A stretch of DNA of 64,000 nucleotides from the NCBI RefSeq assembly GCF_048381675.1, contig NZ_JBLWIS010000002.1:1-64000 (forward strand). The letters are read 5' to 3'. The DNA is from Advenella sp048381675 (GTDB lineage Bacteria; Pseudomonadota; Gammaproteobacteria; Burkholderiales; Burkholderiaceae_B). Under the pieces are notes generated by a model. That model was not told where the DNA came from, did not search any database, and saw only the letters and a list, made by a program, of their open reading frames with translations. This document shows, one piece after another, positions 53,401-61,857 of this stretch (positions within the stretch are counted from its first letter, which is position 1; each line of letters opens with the position of its first letter). The position numbers and the translations under genes are program-made.

Positions 53401-53537
53401 TGCTGGATTTACAGGCCAGCGGCCGTACTATCGGGATTATTTCCCATGTGACCGAACTGAAAGAGCAAATGGCCTTGCGGATTGATGTGCTGCCCTCTGT
53501 GAGGGGCAGCAGCATTAAAGTGCAAGGCGTTCAATAA
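50478..53537 (+). CDS. sbcC: SbcCD nuclease ATPase subunit C
   Basis: This 1019-residue Rad50-like SMC protein has Walker A GPTGAGKSTLLDAICFALYGQ near residue 35 and two long coiled-coil arms (about 180-500 and 560-820, rich in Gln and Glu). The arms flank the zinc hook NAPCPVCGSTTHP near residue 515, and the C-terminal signature SGGESFMAALSLALGLSDVV and Walker B LFIDEGFG close the ATPase. The gene is full length, with no frameshift. Coiled-coil composition produces many long frames on other strands, which are not genes. Confidence 0.95.
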   Translation: MKPVYLSMQAFGPFAGKEAVDFTRLGENPLFLINGPTGAGKSTLLDAICFALYGQAADDDREPVALRSDMADPQLLTEVEFQFALGEKQYRIARMPAQDRPKQRGEGFTTQATDAKLWEIQADGNETLLVPKKATEVTDRVVELTGLTAEQFRQVMVLPQGKFRELLLANSQQRESIFSQLFQTSIYRKIEEKLKQRAADIEESKKKHDQKIAGLLESADCSSEAALKEKTSQLVPLVEELETKKNLAFEQFMLFEKERSAATALQELFRQKESCQHSLATLEQSRGQLQQTEHKLVRSGQAALLVPFIQTREEAEKYSESLQQALQALALQMVSAGKKLEQTRQHFELATTRYQQKDDLNVQIHELERYREKMVLLQERQEENERLQAVWRQINQTHEEQLLARQYKQQQLEQAREKIVELQVFVEGLPEAVQQLDQAEHVLQLKKQYDALLDKSQALQARAMAGISSVEKTRQTWQALHEEDTRLQIQWHQEQAAQLASRLRLNAPCPVCGSTTHPQPAQAQQALLEKADLEQSAQRLEKARQQLQNMENALVQVRTLQEALAGQINEQLVALGDSASVPAPTLLDVCEQARERVKQCTQARQSQSLLQEQLAEFEKALSQLDETLLQTREKQQTIRLSLASLENELKLRLAELPESFRDANVLAQTLLAARQRLALLQKEYEMSRQAFELASQEHIQLQERKAGLESRKEQAIVALQQARQACQEQLAHHAFDTDQACRQAVLATHERQALEQYVKQFNRQQYELEGQYKNICEQLEGKTPPDLTQMESRHEQMKQLRDQAQSAWQQHNETLNQLKSVAAKIDRMHEQNAGLEREYAIYGTLSHVANGRADSRISLQRFVLSVLLDDVLADATVRLRLMSKGRYQLIRKEDRAKGNSRSGLDLEVMDEYTGIARPVATLSGGESFMAALSLALGLSDVVQAYAGGIRLDTLFIDEGFGSLDMDSLDLAIRTLLDLQASGRTIGIISHVTELKEQMALRIDVLPSVRGSSIKVQGVQ

Positions 53538-53565
53538 GGTTTTTTCCGGCACGGCCGCGTTTACA

Positions 53566-54084
53566 TCAGGGTATTAGAGCAGGCTGTTGGGACTCATGGT
53601 GTAATAACCATAGCTTGCGTTCAAGGCCGCCACCATAGCCCGTCATGCTGCCGTTTTTGCCAATAACCCGGTGGCAGGGGATGACAATGGAAATGGGGTT
53701 GGCACCATTGGCTAGCCCAACGGCACGGGATGCTTTCGGGTTGCCGACTTTGGCGGCCAGTTCGCCATAGCTCATGGTTTGTCCATAAGGAATTTTTTGC
53801 AAGGCCTGCCATACGGTACGCTGGAATTTGGTGCCACCTGTTGCTACCGGGATGTTGTCGAGTGCGGCAAGATGGCCATTGAAATAGTCTTGCAGGTTTT
53901 TTTCGTAGGGGCAGGGGGTGTCGGCAGAAATGATTTGCGTCTGCCCATACTGACGTTGCAGTAAGTCGTGCATGCGTTCGTCATAATCAGCAAAATCAAG
54001 AACCCTGAGATTTTGCCTGTCATCGGTCATTAGAATAATTTCTCCCAGTGGAGAGTTCATTCTGGACATATAGAGTTTTATCAT
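53566..54084 (-). CDS. ogt: Methylated-DNA-protein-cysteine methyltransferase
   Basis: This 172-residue suicide repair protein removes alkyl groups from O6-alkylguanine. GTKFQRTVWQALQKIPYGQTMSYGELAAKVGNPKASRAVGLANGANPISIVIPCHRVIGKNGSMTGYGGGL contains the DNA-binding Arg finger, the active-site Cys (IPCHRV) and the Asn hinge. The start at 54084 is chosen for family length; a frame to 54126 also exists. It is divergent from a two-component system. Symbol ogt is by length and lack of an Ada domain. Confidence 0.88.
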   Translation of the reverse strand: MIKLYMSRMNSPLGEIILMTDDRQNLRVLDFADYDERMHDLLQRQYGQTQIISADTPCPYEKNLQDYFNGHLAALDNIPVATGGTKFQRTVWQALQKIPYGQTMSYGELAAKVGNPKASRAVGLANGANPISIVIPCHRVIGKNGSMTGYGGGLERKLWLLHHESQQPALIP

Positions 54085-54166
54085 AGCTTGACCAAAGAGT
54101 AAATTTTGCACAAATTGAGATACCATTTAATATTCTAAAGCGATTGATTCAACAAAAAAGCTCAAA

Positions 54167-54841
54167 ATGAGAATATTGGTAATTGAAGATGACACTATCC
54201 TTGGTTCTGCCCTGCAGGAATTCCTGAGGGGGCAAGGGTATGCCGTAGATTGGGTAAACAATGGCGGTCAGGCGTTGGGAGCGGTATCGGCACAAACGTA
54301 TGATTTGTTGGTGTTGGACCTGAATTTGCCCGACATCAGCGGGCTGGATGTGCTTAGGCAATTAAGGGCGCAGGGGCAACAAGCCCCCACCTTGATTTTA
54401 ACCGCCCGGGATGGGGTGGAAGATCGAGTGGCCGGCCTGGATGCGGGCGCCGATGATTACGTGACCAAGCCCTTTGAACTGGCAGAGCTTGCTGCCCGGG
54501 TTCGCGCTTTTGCCCGCAGGCAGGCGGGCCAGCCCAGTCCGATTCTGGAGGTGGGGTCCCTCGCATTTGATATGGTGGGCAGAGAGATCAGGGCAAATGG
54601 CGAGCGTTTGAATTTATCGGTTCGTGAATTATCGGTGCTGGAAATGCTCATGGTTAGGGCGGGAAGGGTAGTGACCAAACGCCAGATCGTAAACTCCCTG
54701 TCAGCCTGGGATGCCGATTTTAGTGAGAACGCCGTTGAAGTATATGTGTACCGTTTACGCAAGCGGCTTGAAGGGCTGGGGATGTCGATTCAGACGGTAC
54801 GGGGGTTTGGTTATCTGCTGGAAATTGATGCAGAGGACTGA
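54167..54841 (+). CDS. OmpR/PhoB-family response regulator (TctD/QseB-like)
   Basis: This is a 224-residue two-domain regulator. The receiver domain (1-115) has acidic pocket VIEDD, phospho-acceptor Asp in LLVLDLNLPDISG, conserved Thr in LILTARD and Lys in YVTKPF. The winged-helix domain (about 125-220) ends ENAVEVYVYRLRKRLEGLGMSIQTVRGFGYLLEI. It sits 72 bases before its sensor kinase. The specific signal is unknown; no tricarboxylate transporter is nearby to support TctD. Confidence 0.9.
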   Translation: MRILVIEDDTILGSALQEFLRGQGYAVDWVNNGGQALGAVSAQTYDLLVLDLNLPDISGLDVLRQLRAQGQQAPTLILTARDGVEDRVAGLDAGADDYVTKPFELAELAARVRAFARRQAGQPSPILEVGSLAFDMVGREIRANGERLNLSVRELSVLEMLMVRAGRVVTKRQIVNSLSAWDADFSENAVEVYVYRLRKRLEGLGMSIQTVRGFGYLLEIDAED

Positions 54842-54913
54842 GGCCGGTTGCAGGCGGACCACGGGCGGTGGCTGGTGGTTCGTTGTCGTGTTTTGTTTTA
54901 TGAAAGGTTCCCC

Positions 54914-56041
54914 ATGCATAATTTCAATTCCCTGCAATTGCTGAAAAAGAACACCCAGCTTTTGTCAAAAGGCTCACTGTCGCGATACCTGATTATTCGC
55001 CTGATGCCTGCCTTGCTGGTGTTGTTCCTGCTGGATTTCAGCGTAACGTGGTTTATTACTCATGAATTTTCGGTGGCCTACTGGGATTTGCAGAATATTC
55101 TTCTGTTGATCCTGGCTGGACAGGTCATTCTGGTTATTTTGTTTGCCTGGCTGGTGGTGTACGGAATCCGTTCCGGATTGCGGTCGGTGAATCTTATTTC
55201 CACCCAGATTGCCCAGCGTAACGAAGAAGATTTGCAGGCCATTGATATGACCCATGTGCCTACCGAACTTGCCCCGCTGGTATCGCGGATCAATGAGTTG
55301 TTCCGAAGGCTGGATGAATCCATGGCTGCGCAAAGACGCTTTATCGGCCATGCCGCACACCAGTTAAGGACCCCTTTGGCTGGTTTGCGGCTTGAGTCCG
55401 AGCTCATGCTGGCGCAGTCTTTGCCTGAAGATGTCAGAAAAAGGGCTGAGAGGATCAAATCCATCAGTAACCGGATGATTCATTTGGGACAGCAATTGCT
55501 GGTGTTGGCACGTGCCGACCCCGGGATAAGGCCACAAAACAGTTTTACCCGGATAGATTTGTGTGAATGGGTGCAAACCAGCGGTTCTGAATGGGTTCCT
55601 AAAACCCGTCAGCAGCATATTGATCTCTTGCTCGAGGCGCCTTCCTCTGCGGTGTGGATTGATGGCGACCCGTTATTGCTGGAGGAGTTGCTCGGCAACC
55701 TGATTGACAATGCCCTGAAATATGCCAAAGGTGCAAAAAACATTGTGCTTACGGTAGGCCAGAATCCACCTTCCTTGTCGGTGGAAGATGATGGTTGTGG
55801 CATAGAGCCGGAAGACAGGCAGCATGTTTTTGAGGCGTTTTATCGTGCCTCAGGGGTGGAAGCCAGTGGTTCGGGTCTTGGGCTTCAGGTGGTACAGGAA
55901 ATTGCCCGGGCTCATGGGGCCGGCTGGAGTCTGGTTAGCAAGCCGGTCATACAGGGTGCGCGGATTACGGTGGTTTTTCCTGGCCCCAGGATTGGGACAC
56001 AACTGTCACGCCAGGAAAAGAGTGTTTCAAAACCTGCCTGA
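54914..56041 (+). CDS. Sensor histidine kinase (TctE/QseC-like)
   Basis: The 375-residue membrane kinase starts at ATG 54914, with AAAGG upstream; an upstream TTG frame (54848) is rejected. Two helices (about 30-48 and 62-83) bound a very short periplasmic loop, so the sensor may detect a signal at or in the membrane. HAMP-like region, phospho-His (RRFIGHAAHQLRTPLAGL), N box (LLGNLIDNALKYA), G1 (VEDDGCGIEP) and G2 (GSGLGLQVV) are intact. Confidence 0.9.
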   Translation: MHNFNSLQLLKKNTQLLSKGSLSRYLIIRLMPALLVLFLLDFSVTWFITHEFSVAYWDLQNILLLILAGQVILVILFAWLVVYGIRSGLRSVNLISTQIAQRNEEDLQAIDMTHVPTELAPLVSRINELFRRLDESMAAQRRFIGHAAHQLRTPLAGLRLESELMLAQSLPEDVRKRAERIKSISNRMIHLGQQLLVLARADPGIRPQNSFTRIDLCEWVQTSGSEWVPKTRQQHIDLLLEAPSSAVWIDGDPLLLEELLGNLIDNALKYAKGAKNIVLTVGQNPPSLSVEDDGCGIEPEDRQHVFEAFYRASGVEASGSGLGLQVVQEIARAHGAGWSLVSKPVIQGARITVVFPGPRIGTQLSRQEKSVSKPA

Positions 56042-56042
56042 C

Positions 56043-56084
56043 GGGGAAGCGCTGCGCTTGCAATGTCTGGGCAGCGCCATCCCC
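56043..56084. terminator. Possible hairpin between the kinase gene and argG
   Basis: GGGGAAGCGCTGC (56043-56055) pairs with GCAGCGCCATCCCC (56071-56084), one base bulged and one mismatch. There is no clear T-run on either side, but the two genes converge here. Confidence 0.4.
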
Positions 56085-56094
56085 GAGGGGTGTA

Positions 56095-57438
56095 TCAGTC
56101 TTCTTTGTTATGGCCGATGAAGGGGGTGACTTCACCTTCTTTATTGGTGCTGAGCAAGCCAATATTGCTATAAATCTGAAGCTTGTCACGGGTGTCACGG
56201 ATATCCATGTTGCGCATGGTTAGCTGGCCAATCCTGTCGAGGGGGGTGAATGAACCTTCGCCTTCTTTTTCCATGGTCAGACGTTCTGGATGGTAAGTCA
56301 GGTTGGGGCTGGTCATGTCCAGCAGGGAGTAGTCATTGCCGCGACGTAATTCAAGCGCAACTTCTCCGGTAATTGCACTGGCAACCCAGCGCTGGGTGGT
56401 ATCACGCAGCATCATGGATTGGGTGTCAAACCAGCGGCCTTCATACAGTAGGCGGCCAAGGCGGCGACCATTGGTGCGGTATTGTTCAATCGTGCCTTCG
56501 TTATGAATGCCGGTTAACAGGCGCTCGTAAGCAATGTGCAGCAATGCCATTCCGGGGGCTTCGTAGATGCCGCGGCTTTTGGCTTCGATGATGCGGTTTT
56601 CAATTTGATCGGACATGCCCAGGCCATGGCGTCCACCGACTTCGTTGGCATAATAGAAAAGGTCTACGATGTTGTCGAATTCTTTGCCATTGATGGCAAC
56701 AGGACGGCCTGCCTCGAAACGGATGGTAACTTCTTCTGCAGCAACCTTGACATCGTCTTTCCAGAAGGCAACGCCCATGATGGGCTCAACAATGCGAATG
56801 CCCTTGTTCAGGAATTCAAGGTCTTTGGCTTCGTGAGTGGCGCCAAGGATATTGGAGTCTGTAGAGTAGGCTTTTTCGACGTTCATTTTGTAGCTGAAGC
56901 CGTTGGCGTTCAGGTATTCGGACATTTCCTTGCGGCCGCCCAATTCGTCGATGAAAGTCTGGTCTAGCCAGGGTTTGTAAATTTGCAGGCTTGGATTGGC
57001 TAACAGGCCGTAGCGATAGAAACGCTCGATATCGTTGCCCTTGTAGGTACTGCCATCGCCCCAGATGTTAACGTCGTCTTCACGCATGGCGGTTACCAGC
57101 ATGGTGCCAGTAACGGCGCGTCCAAGGGGGGTGGTGTTGAAGTAAGTGGCACCAGCGGTAGTGATGTGGAAAGCACCGCACTGGATGGCGGCAATGCCTT
57201 CTTCAACCAGTTGTTGGCGGCAATCGATCAGGCGTGCTTTTTCGGCGCCATATTCCAGTGCTTTGCGAGGAATATCGTCGTAGTTGTCTTCGTCCGGCTG
57301 GCCCAGGTTGGCTGTGTAAGCGCACGGAAATGCACCTTTTGCCTTCATCCAGTGAACGGCAACGCTGGTGTCCAAACCACCGGAAAACGCAATACCCACA
57401 CGCTGCCCGACAGGCAGGTGTTGCAAAATTGTACTCAT
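56095..57438 (-). CDS. argG: Argininosuccinate synthase, long form
   Basis: This 447-residue enzyme joins citrulline and aspartate. The ATP loop GIAFSGGLDTSVAVHWMK is near residue 14, with NLGQPDEDNYDDIP and TGTMLVTAMREDDVNIWGDGSTYKGNDIERFYRYGLL downstream. The length and sequence match the E. coli-like ArgG type rather than the shorter 400-residue type. It lies 56 bases after argF on the same strand. Confidence 0.96.
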   Translation of the reverse strand: MSTILQHLPVGQRVGIAFSGGLDTSVAVHWMKAKGAFPCAYTANLGQPDEDNYDDIPRKALEYGAEKARLIDCRQQLVEEGIAAIQCGAFHITTAGATYFNTTPLGRAVTGTMLVTAMREDDVNIWGDGSTYKGNDIERFYRYGLLANPSLQIYKPWLDQTFIDELGGRKEMSEYLNANGFSYKMNVEKAYSTDSNILGATHEAKDLEFLNKGIRIVEPIMGVAFWKDDVKVAAEEVTIRFEAGRPVAINGKEFDNIVDLFYYANEVGGRHGLGMSDQIENRIIEAKSRGIYEAPGMALLHIAYERLLTGIHNEGTIEQYRTNGRRLGRLLYEGRWFDTQSMMLRDTTQRWVASAITGEVALELRRGNDYSLLDMTSPNLTYHPERLTMEKEGEGSFTPLDRIGQLTMRNMDIRDTRDKLQIYSNIGLLSTNKEGEVTPFIGHNKED

Positions 57439-57494
57439 ATTATTTAGTGCTCCAAGAAAGATGCAAAATTTTAACCCATTTGCGTATTGTTTAC

Positions 57495-58439
57495 TTACTG
57501 TTTGGGGTCTTTGCCCAGTAACAGGAATTCCATCAAGGCTTTTTGGGCGTGCAGCCGATTTTCTGCCTCATCCCATACTACGCTTTGTGGGCCGTCAATG
57601 ACTTCTGCGGTTACTTCTTCGCCACGGTGTGCAGGCAGACAGTGCATGAAAATGGCGTCTTCAGCAGCGACTTTCATCATGTCTTCGTCTACGCACCAAT
57701 CGGCAAAGGCAATGCGGCGTTTTTCGTTTTCATCTTCAAAGCCCATGCTGGTCCAGACATCGGTGGTAATCAGGTGGGCACCTTTGCAGGCTTCGATGGG
57801 GTCATCAAATTCTTTAAGGGTGGCTTCACTGATATTGCCAATTCGTTTGTGATCCAGCTGATAGCCTTTTGGAGCGGAAACGTGCAGGGTGAAATTAAGC
57901 ATTTTGGCAGCCTGTATCCAGGTGTAAGCCATATTGTTGGCATCGCCGATCCAGGCAACGGTTTTGCCTTCGATAGGCCCGCGATGCTCGAGGAAGGTAA
58001 GTAAATCGGCCAGGATCTGGCAAGGGTGGAATTCATTGGTAAGACCGTTGATGACCGGCACCCGGGAGTGGGCGGCAAAACGTTCAAGACGCGTTTGCTC
58101 GAAGGTGCGGATCATGACGATGTCCACCATGCGGGAAATGACCCTTGCGGTGTCTTCAATGGGTTCTGAACGGCCCAATTGGGAATCGCCGGAGGTAAGG
58201 TTGATCACAGAGCCACCAAGCTGGTACATGCCGGCCTCAAAGGAGACCCGGGTCCGGGTGCTGGCTTTTTCAAATACCATGGCAAGCGTTCGGTCATGCA
58301 AAGGCATATGAGGCTCATAACGCTTGAATTTTTCTTTAATAAGCAGTGCGCGTTTGAGAACATACAGGATTTCTTCAGCGGTGAAATCCTGGAATTGCAG
58401 AAAGTGCCGCATGGGGCCGGTGATATAAGAGCTTGTCAT
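57495..58439 (-). CDS. argF: Ornithine carbamoyltransferase
   Basis: The 314-residue enzyme makes citrulline from ornithine and carbamoyl phosphate. Carbamoyl-phosphate site FEKASTRTRVSFE, HPCQILADLLTF, ornithine loop and the active-site HCLPAHRGEEV are all present. The start at 58439 is used; ATG at 58412 (MRHFLQF) is an alternative and neither has a strong ribosome binding site. First gene of argF-argG. Confidence 0.95.
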   Translation of the reverse strand: MTSSYITGPMRHFLQFQDFTAEEILYVLKRALLIKEKFKRYEPHMPLHDRTLAMVFEKASTRTRVSFEAGMYQLGGSVINLTSGDSQLGRSEPIEDTARVISRMVDIVMIRTFEQTRLERFAAHSRVPVINGLTNEFHPCQILADLLTFLEHRGPIEGKTVAWIGDANNMAYTWIQAAKMLNFTLHVSAPKGYQLDHKRIGNISEATLKEFDDPIEACKGAHLITTDVWTSMGFEDENEKRRIAFADWCVDEDMMKVAAEDAIFMHCLPAHRGEEVTAEVIDGPQSVVWDEAENRLHAQKALMEFLLLGKDPKQ

Positions 58440-58496
58440 GGGTACAAAGTGAGAAAGAAAATTGAATATGGTTTAAAATAGAAAGATAGATATATT

Positions 58497-58520
58497 TGTA
58501 TAATTCTTTATCATATACAA
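58497..58520. promoter_or_regulatory. Palindrome between argF and the DUF3579 gene
   Basis: TTGTATA (58497-58503) and TATACAA (58514-58520) form a 7-bp inverted repeat with a 10-base spacer in the AT-rich divergent gap, 58 bases upstream of argF. It overlaps a TATAAT-like sequence on the plus strand. It is a possible operator; it is not a good match to the ArgR box. Confidence 0.35.
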
Positions 58521-58593
58521 TTCTGCGTTTAGTATGTCCATCTTCCTGTATTTGTTTTTAAAAAAGTGCAGGTTTCTCGTAAAGTCTGATTAA

Positions 58594-58908
58594 GTGCAAC
58601 AATTAATTATTCATGGTGTAACACAAGATGGCCGTCGTTTTCGTCCCAGTGATTGGGCTGAGCGTCTGGCTGGTGTAATGTCACAATTTCGTCCTGCCGG
58701 ATTCGCTGGCAGTCACCTTACTTATTCACCTTATGTCGTGCCTAATACGCTAAATGGTGTTAAGTGTGTGATTGTAGATACGCGTTTGCGCGAACTGGAG
58801 CCCAAGGCTTGGAAATTTGTCGTGGATTTTGCAAACGACAATCACTTGACTACTTCAATGAAGGGTATTGAGGGGGATGAGTCCAAACAAAATAAAAGGA
58901 CGCAGTAG
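58594..58908 (+). CDS. DUF3579 family protein
   Basis: This 104-residue protein starts at GTG 58594: MQQLIIHGVTQDGRRFRPSDWAERLAGVMSQFRP, then CVIVDTRLRELEPKAWKFVVDFANDNHL. This is the DUF3579 family of Betaproteobacteria, of unknown function, often beside argF. It is soluble with no signal peptide. Its last four sense codons and stop form part of the downstream terminator hairpin. Confidence 0.85.
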   Translation: MQQLIIHGVTQDGRRFRPSDWAERLAGVMSQFRPAGFAGSHLTYSPYVVPNTLNGVKCVIVDTRLRELEPKAWKFVVDFANDNHLTTSMKGIEGDESKQNKRTQ

Positions 58909-58920
58909 CGTCCTTTTATT
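58891..58920 (+). terminator. Terminator overlapping the end of the DUF3579 gene
   Basis: Perfect 12-bp arms AATAAAAGGACG (58891-58902) and CGTCCTTTTATT (58909-58920) enclose a 6-base loop. The arm runs into TTTATTTTTG. The stop codon TAG (58906-58908) lies in the loop. Confidence 0.85.
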
Positions 58921-58934
58921 TTTGCTGAAAAACT

Positions 58935-58956
58935 CGACAGCTTGTAAAAGCTGTCG
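58935..58956 (-). terminator. Terminator of rpsT
   Basis: A perfect 9-bp stem CGACAGCTT / AAGCTGTCG with loop GTAA is followed on the minus strand by AGTTTTTC, 14 bases after the rpsT stop. Confidence 0.88.
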
Positions 58957-58969
58957 GAGTGAAGCAAAC

Positions 58970-59233
58970 TTAAGCGATTGCTTTAATGGCAGCTGCCAAA
59001 CGGCTTTTTTGACGTGCTGCTTTGTTTTTGTGGATGATGTTTTTATCAGCCACGCGATCAATTACGCTGGTTGCCTTGACAAAAATTTCATTTGCTTTAG
59101 CTTGGTCACCGGCTTCGATAGCTTTACGAACGTGCTTGATGTTTGTGCGAAGCAAAGAACGCAGGCTAGAGTTGTGTTTATTGCGTGCTACAGATTGACG
59201 TGCACGTTTACGGGCTTGGGCAGTATTGGCCAT
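58970..59233 (-). CDS. rpsT: 30S ribosomal protein S20
   Basis: This 87-residue basic helical protein (MANTAQARKRARQSVARNKHN at the N-terminus, KNIIHKNKAARQKSRLAAAIKAIA at the end) matches S20, which binds 16S rRNA. It is a single-gene unit next to murJ, as is usual in this group. Confidence 0.97.
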   Translation of the reverse strand: MANTAQARKRARQSVARNKHNSSLRSLLRTNIKHVRKAIEAGDQAKANEIFVKATSVIDRVADKNIIHKNKAARQKSRLAAAIKAIA

Positions 59234-59371
59234 ATCAGATTCTTCTATTAAGTTAATTCAGCAAAGTTCGATATTTTATCATAAACTTCACTTTTTGCAA
59301 GATTTCTTTTTAATTACACGAATTTACGCGAGGTCTGCAATAATTGCGTTTGCCTGGAGCAACATTTGATT

Positions 59372-60988
59372 TTATTTGCGACGGGTGAAATCATGCATTC
59401 TGAAACCACAGGCCAGCAGCACACCAAAATAAACAATGCCACATCCAACCAGTACCAGGAAAAGGGTGATAAGTCTTGAGACTGGAAATATAAAAGCAGA
59501 CTCTCCAATAATACCAGAAATTAAGCCGCCAATCGCATGGATTAGCGTATTTGGGTGGGCTTCTGTCCAATTTATGTATTGTTGGATGAATAATAGCCAG
59601 CCTGTCATGCAGGCCAAGGCAGGTGCAAGGCGAATGAAAAAAACAAGCCATTTGCTTTGTGGGGTGTAGATTTTCTTTCTGCGTAGCCCAATATACAGTA
59701 AAAGGGCATTAATGCTGGCACCCAGGCCGATGGATAGCGCAAGGCCGGCATGATCCAGAAGCGGAACAAACACGATATTCAATAGTTGGGTGCTGATTAA
59801 GACAAAAATCGCTATTTTGACGGGGGTGCGAATATCCTGTTTAGCATAAAAGCCTGGTGCCAGGATCTTAACGCTAAGGATGCCAATCAGGCCAACTGCG
59901 TAGGCCATGACAGCGCTACGGGTAAAAAAGACATCATCACTGCCGAAGGCGCCATAATTAAACAGCGTGGCTACCAGGCCATCGGCGAGGAAAGCCATGC
60001 CTAATGCGGCAGGCATGCCAAGCAGGAAAACCAGTTTCAGGCCCCAGTCCATTAACTGGCTGTAAGCCAGGGTGTCTTCTTTGGCGTGAGCCGCAGACAG
60101 GCTGGGCAATAATACGGTTCCCAAGGCAACACCAAGCAAGGCGGTGGGAAACTCCATTAAGCGGTCGGCAAAAGAAAGCCACGTAACACTGCCGGCTGCC
60201 AGCCAGGTGGCAATATTAGTATTGATGAGGATGGATATTTGGGCTACGGAAACGCCTAGTGTTGCCGGACCCATTTGTTTGATAATCCGCCTGACAACCG
60301 GATCTTGCCAGGCTTGGCCCACTTTAAGTGACAGGCGGGGCACCAGGCCCAGCTTGGCCAAGGCTAGCCATTGTATGGTTAATTGGGCGATGCCGCCGGC
60401 CATGACACCAATGGCAAGGGCATAAATGGGGGTTGAGAAATAAGCGGTTAAAAACAGGCTTGCCAGTATCATGGCGATGTTCAGCAGAACAGGTGTAAAG
60501 GCCGGGATGGCAAATTTACGCCAGGTATTAAGGACGCCCGAGGCAAAGGCCACCAGTGACATGCACAAAATGTAGGGGAACATGACGCGGGTCATCCAGG
60601 TTGCCGCTTCAAAGGCGGTCTGGTTTTCAGGGCGTGTCATGCCCGAAGCCATGATTGAAACAATCCATGGGGTGGCGGCAATACCCAGCAAGGTGACCAG
60701 CATAAGAGCAACTGTCAATAGGGTGGCGACATGGTCCAGGAGTGTTTTTACTTGTTCTTCAGAATGATTGTTGCGTGCTTCGCCAAGTATGGGAACAAAA
60801 GCCTGGGCGAAGGCGCCTTCGGCAAACAAGCGGCGTAGCAGGTTGGGTATGCGGAACGCAACCCAGAAAGCATCGGTCAGGGGGCTTGCTCCAAATGTTC
60901 TTGCAATCAGGATGTCTCTGGCCAGCCCGGTAATGCGGGATAAAAGGGTAAGGCCACTGATGGTTGCGGCAGAACGGAGTAAGCTCAT
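59372..60988 (-). CDS. murJ: Lipid II flippase
   Basis: This 538-residue inner-membrane MOP-family protein has about 14 helices and flips lipid II for peptidoglycan synthesis. TLLSRITGLARDILIARTFGASPLTDAFWVAFRIPNLLRRLFAEGAFAQAFVP at the N-terminus is diagnostic, with the essential Arg residues. SFADRLMEFPTALLGVALGTVLLPSLS is the second hallmark block. It lies upstream of rpsT on the same strand. Confidence 0.96.
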   Translation of the reverse strand: MSLLRSAATISGLTLLSRITGLARDILIARTFGASPLTDAFWVAFRIPNLLRRLFAEGAFAQAFVPILGEARNNHSEEQVKTLLDHVATLLTVALMLVTLLGIAATPWIVSIMASGMTRPENQTAFEAATWMTRVMFPYILCMSLVAFASGVLNTWRKFAIPAFTPVLLNIAMILASLFLTAYFSTPIYALAIGVMAGGIAQLTIQWLALAKLGLVPRLSLKVGQAWQDPVVRRIIKQMGPATLGVSVAQISILINTNIATWLAAGSVTWLSFADRLMEFPTALLGVALGTVLLPSLSAAHAKEDTLAYSQLMDWGLKLVFLLGMPAALGMAFLADGLVATLFNYGAFGSDDVFFTRSAVMAYAVGLIGILSVKILAPGFYAKQDIRTPVKIAIFVLISTQLLNIVFVPLLDHAGLALSIGLGASINALLLYIGLRRKKIYTPQSKWLVFFIRLAPALACMTGWLLFIQQYINWTEAHPNTLIHAIGGLISGIIGESAFIFPVSRLITLFLVLVGCGIVYFGVLLACGFRMHDFTRRK

Positions 60989-61013
60989 GATGGAATAAAT
61001 GGAAAATTAAAAA

Positions 61014-61062
61014 AATTAGCGCCCGTAAGTCCAATGATCAGTCATTGTTATGGGCGCTAATT
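61014..61062 (-). terminator. Terminator of the SDR gene
   Basis: Fifteen-base arms AATTAGCGCCCGTAA (61014-61028) and TTATGGGCGCTAATT (61048-61062) pair with one G-T wobble. On the minus strand the stem runs into TTTTTTTAATTTT, 19 bases after the SDR stop. Confidence 0.9.
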
Positions 61063-61080
61063 GTTATGGATTGAACGTGA

Positions 61081-61839
61081 TTATTTTGGCTGCAGGCGGA
61101 TAGCCCCGTCAAGGCGAATGGTTTCGCCGTTAATCATTTCGTTGGTAATGATGCTGTATACCAGTTTTGAATAGTCTTCCGGGGTGCCAAGGCGTGAAGG
61201 GAACGGAATGTTCGCGGCCAGGGAATCCTGGACTTCTTGTGGCATGCCAAACATCATGGGGGTACCGAAAATACCGGGGGCAATCGTATTGCAGCGAATG
61301 CCTGAGCGGGCCAAATCACGGGCGATGGGCAATGTCATGCCAACTACACCACCCTTAGAGGCGGAGTAGGCGGCCTGGCCAATTTGACCTTCGTAAGCGG
61401 CGACCGATGCCGTGTTGATAATCACACCTCGTTCGCCAGTGGCTTCGGGGGTGTTTTTCTCCATGGCAGCGGCAGCCAGACGCAACATATTGAATGAACC
61501 AATCAGGTTGATGCTGATGACTTTCTGGAATAATTCAAGAGAATGGGCACCTTGTTTGCCAACGGTACGGGCGGCAGGTGCAATACCGGCGCAATTAACC
61601 AGCCCAAACAATGGGCCTAGTTCGGTAGCGGCAGCAATGACAGCCTGGGCGTCGGTTTCGTTGGTGACATCGCAATGAACGTATTTTTGGTTCAGTTCGG
61701 CTGCGATTTGCTGGCCTGCTTCATCTTGCAGGTCGGCAATGACAACTTTGGCACCATTTTTAACCAGCATTCTGGCGGTACCGGCACCTAGGCCAGAAGC
61801 CCCGCCGGTAACCACGAAAACTTTTCCTTGAATATCCAT
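61081..61839 (-). CDS. Short-chain dehydrogenase, 3-hydroxyacyl-CoA dehydrogenase type 2-like
   Basis: This is a 252-residue NAD-dependent SDR. Cofactor loop TGGASGLGAGTARML is near residue 11, LVNCAGIAPAARTVGK follows, and the catalytic Ser-Tyr-Lys reads NTASVAAYEGQIGQAAYSASKGG. The sequence style matches HSD17B10-like 3-hydroxyacyl-CoA dehydrogenases of fatty acid breakdown. It lies 18 bases after adk on the same strand. Confidence 0.88.
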   Translation of the reverse strand: MDIQGKVFVVTGGASGLGAGTARMLVKNGAKVVIADLQDEAGQQIAAELNQKYVHCDVTNETDAQAVIAAATELGPLFGLVNCAGIAPAARTVGKQGAHSLELFQKVISINLIGSFNMLRLAAAAMEKNTPEATGERGVIINTASVAAYEGQIGQAAYSASKGGVVGMTLPIARDLARSGIRCNTIAPGIFGTPMMFGMPQEVQDSLAANIPFPSRLGTPEDYSKLVYSIITNEMINGETIRLDGAIRLQPK

Positions 61840-61857
61840 ATGTCTTCTCCTGATTGA

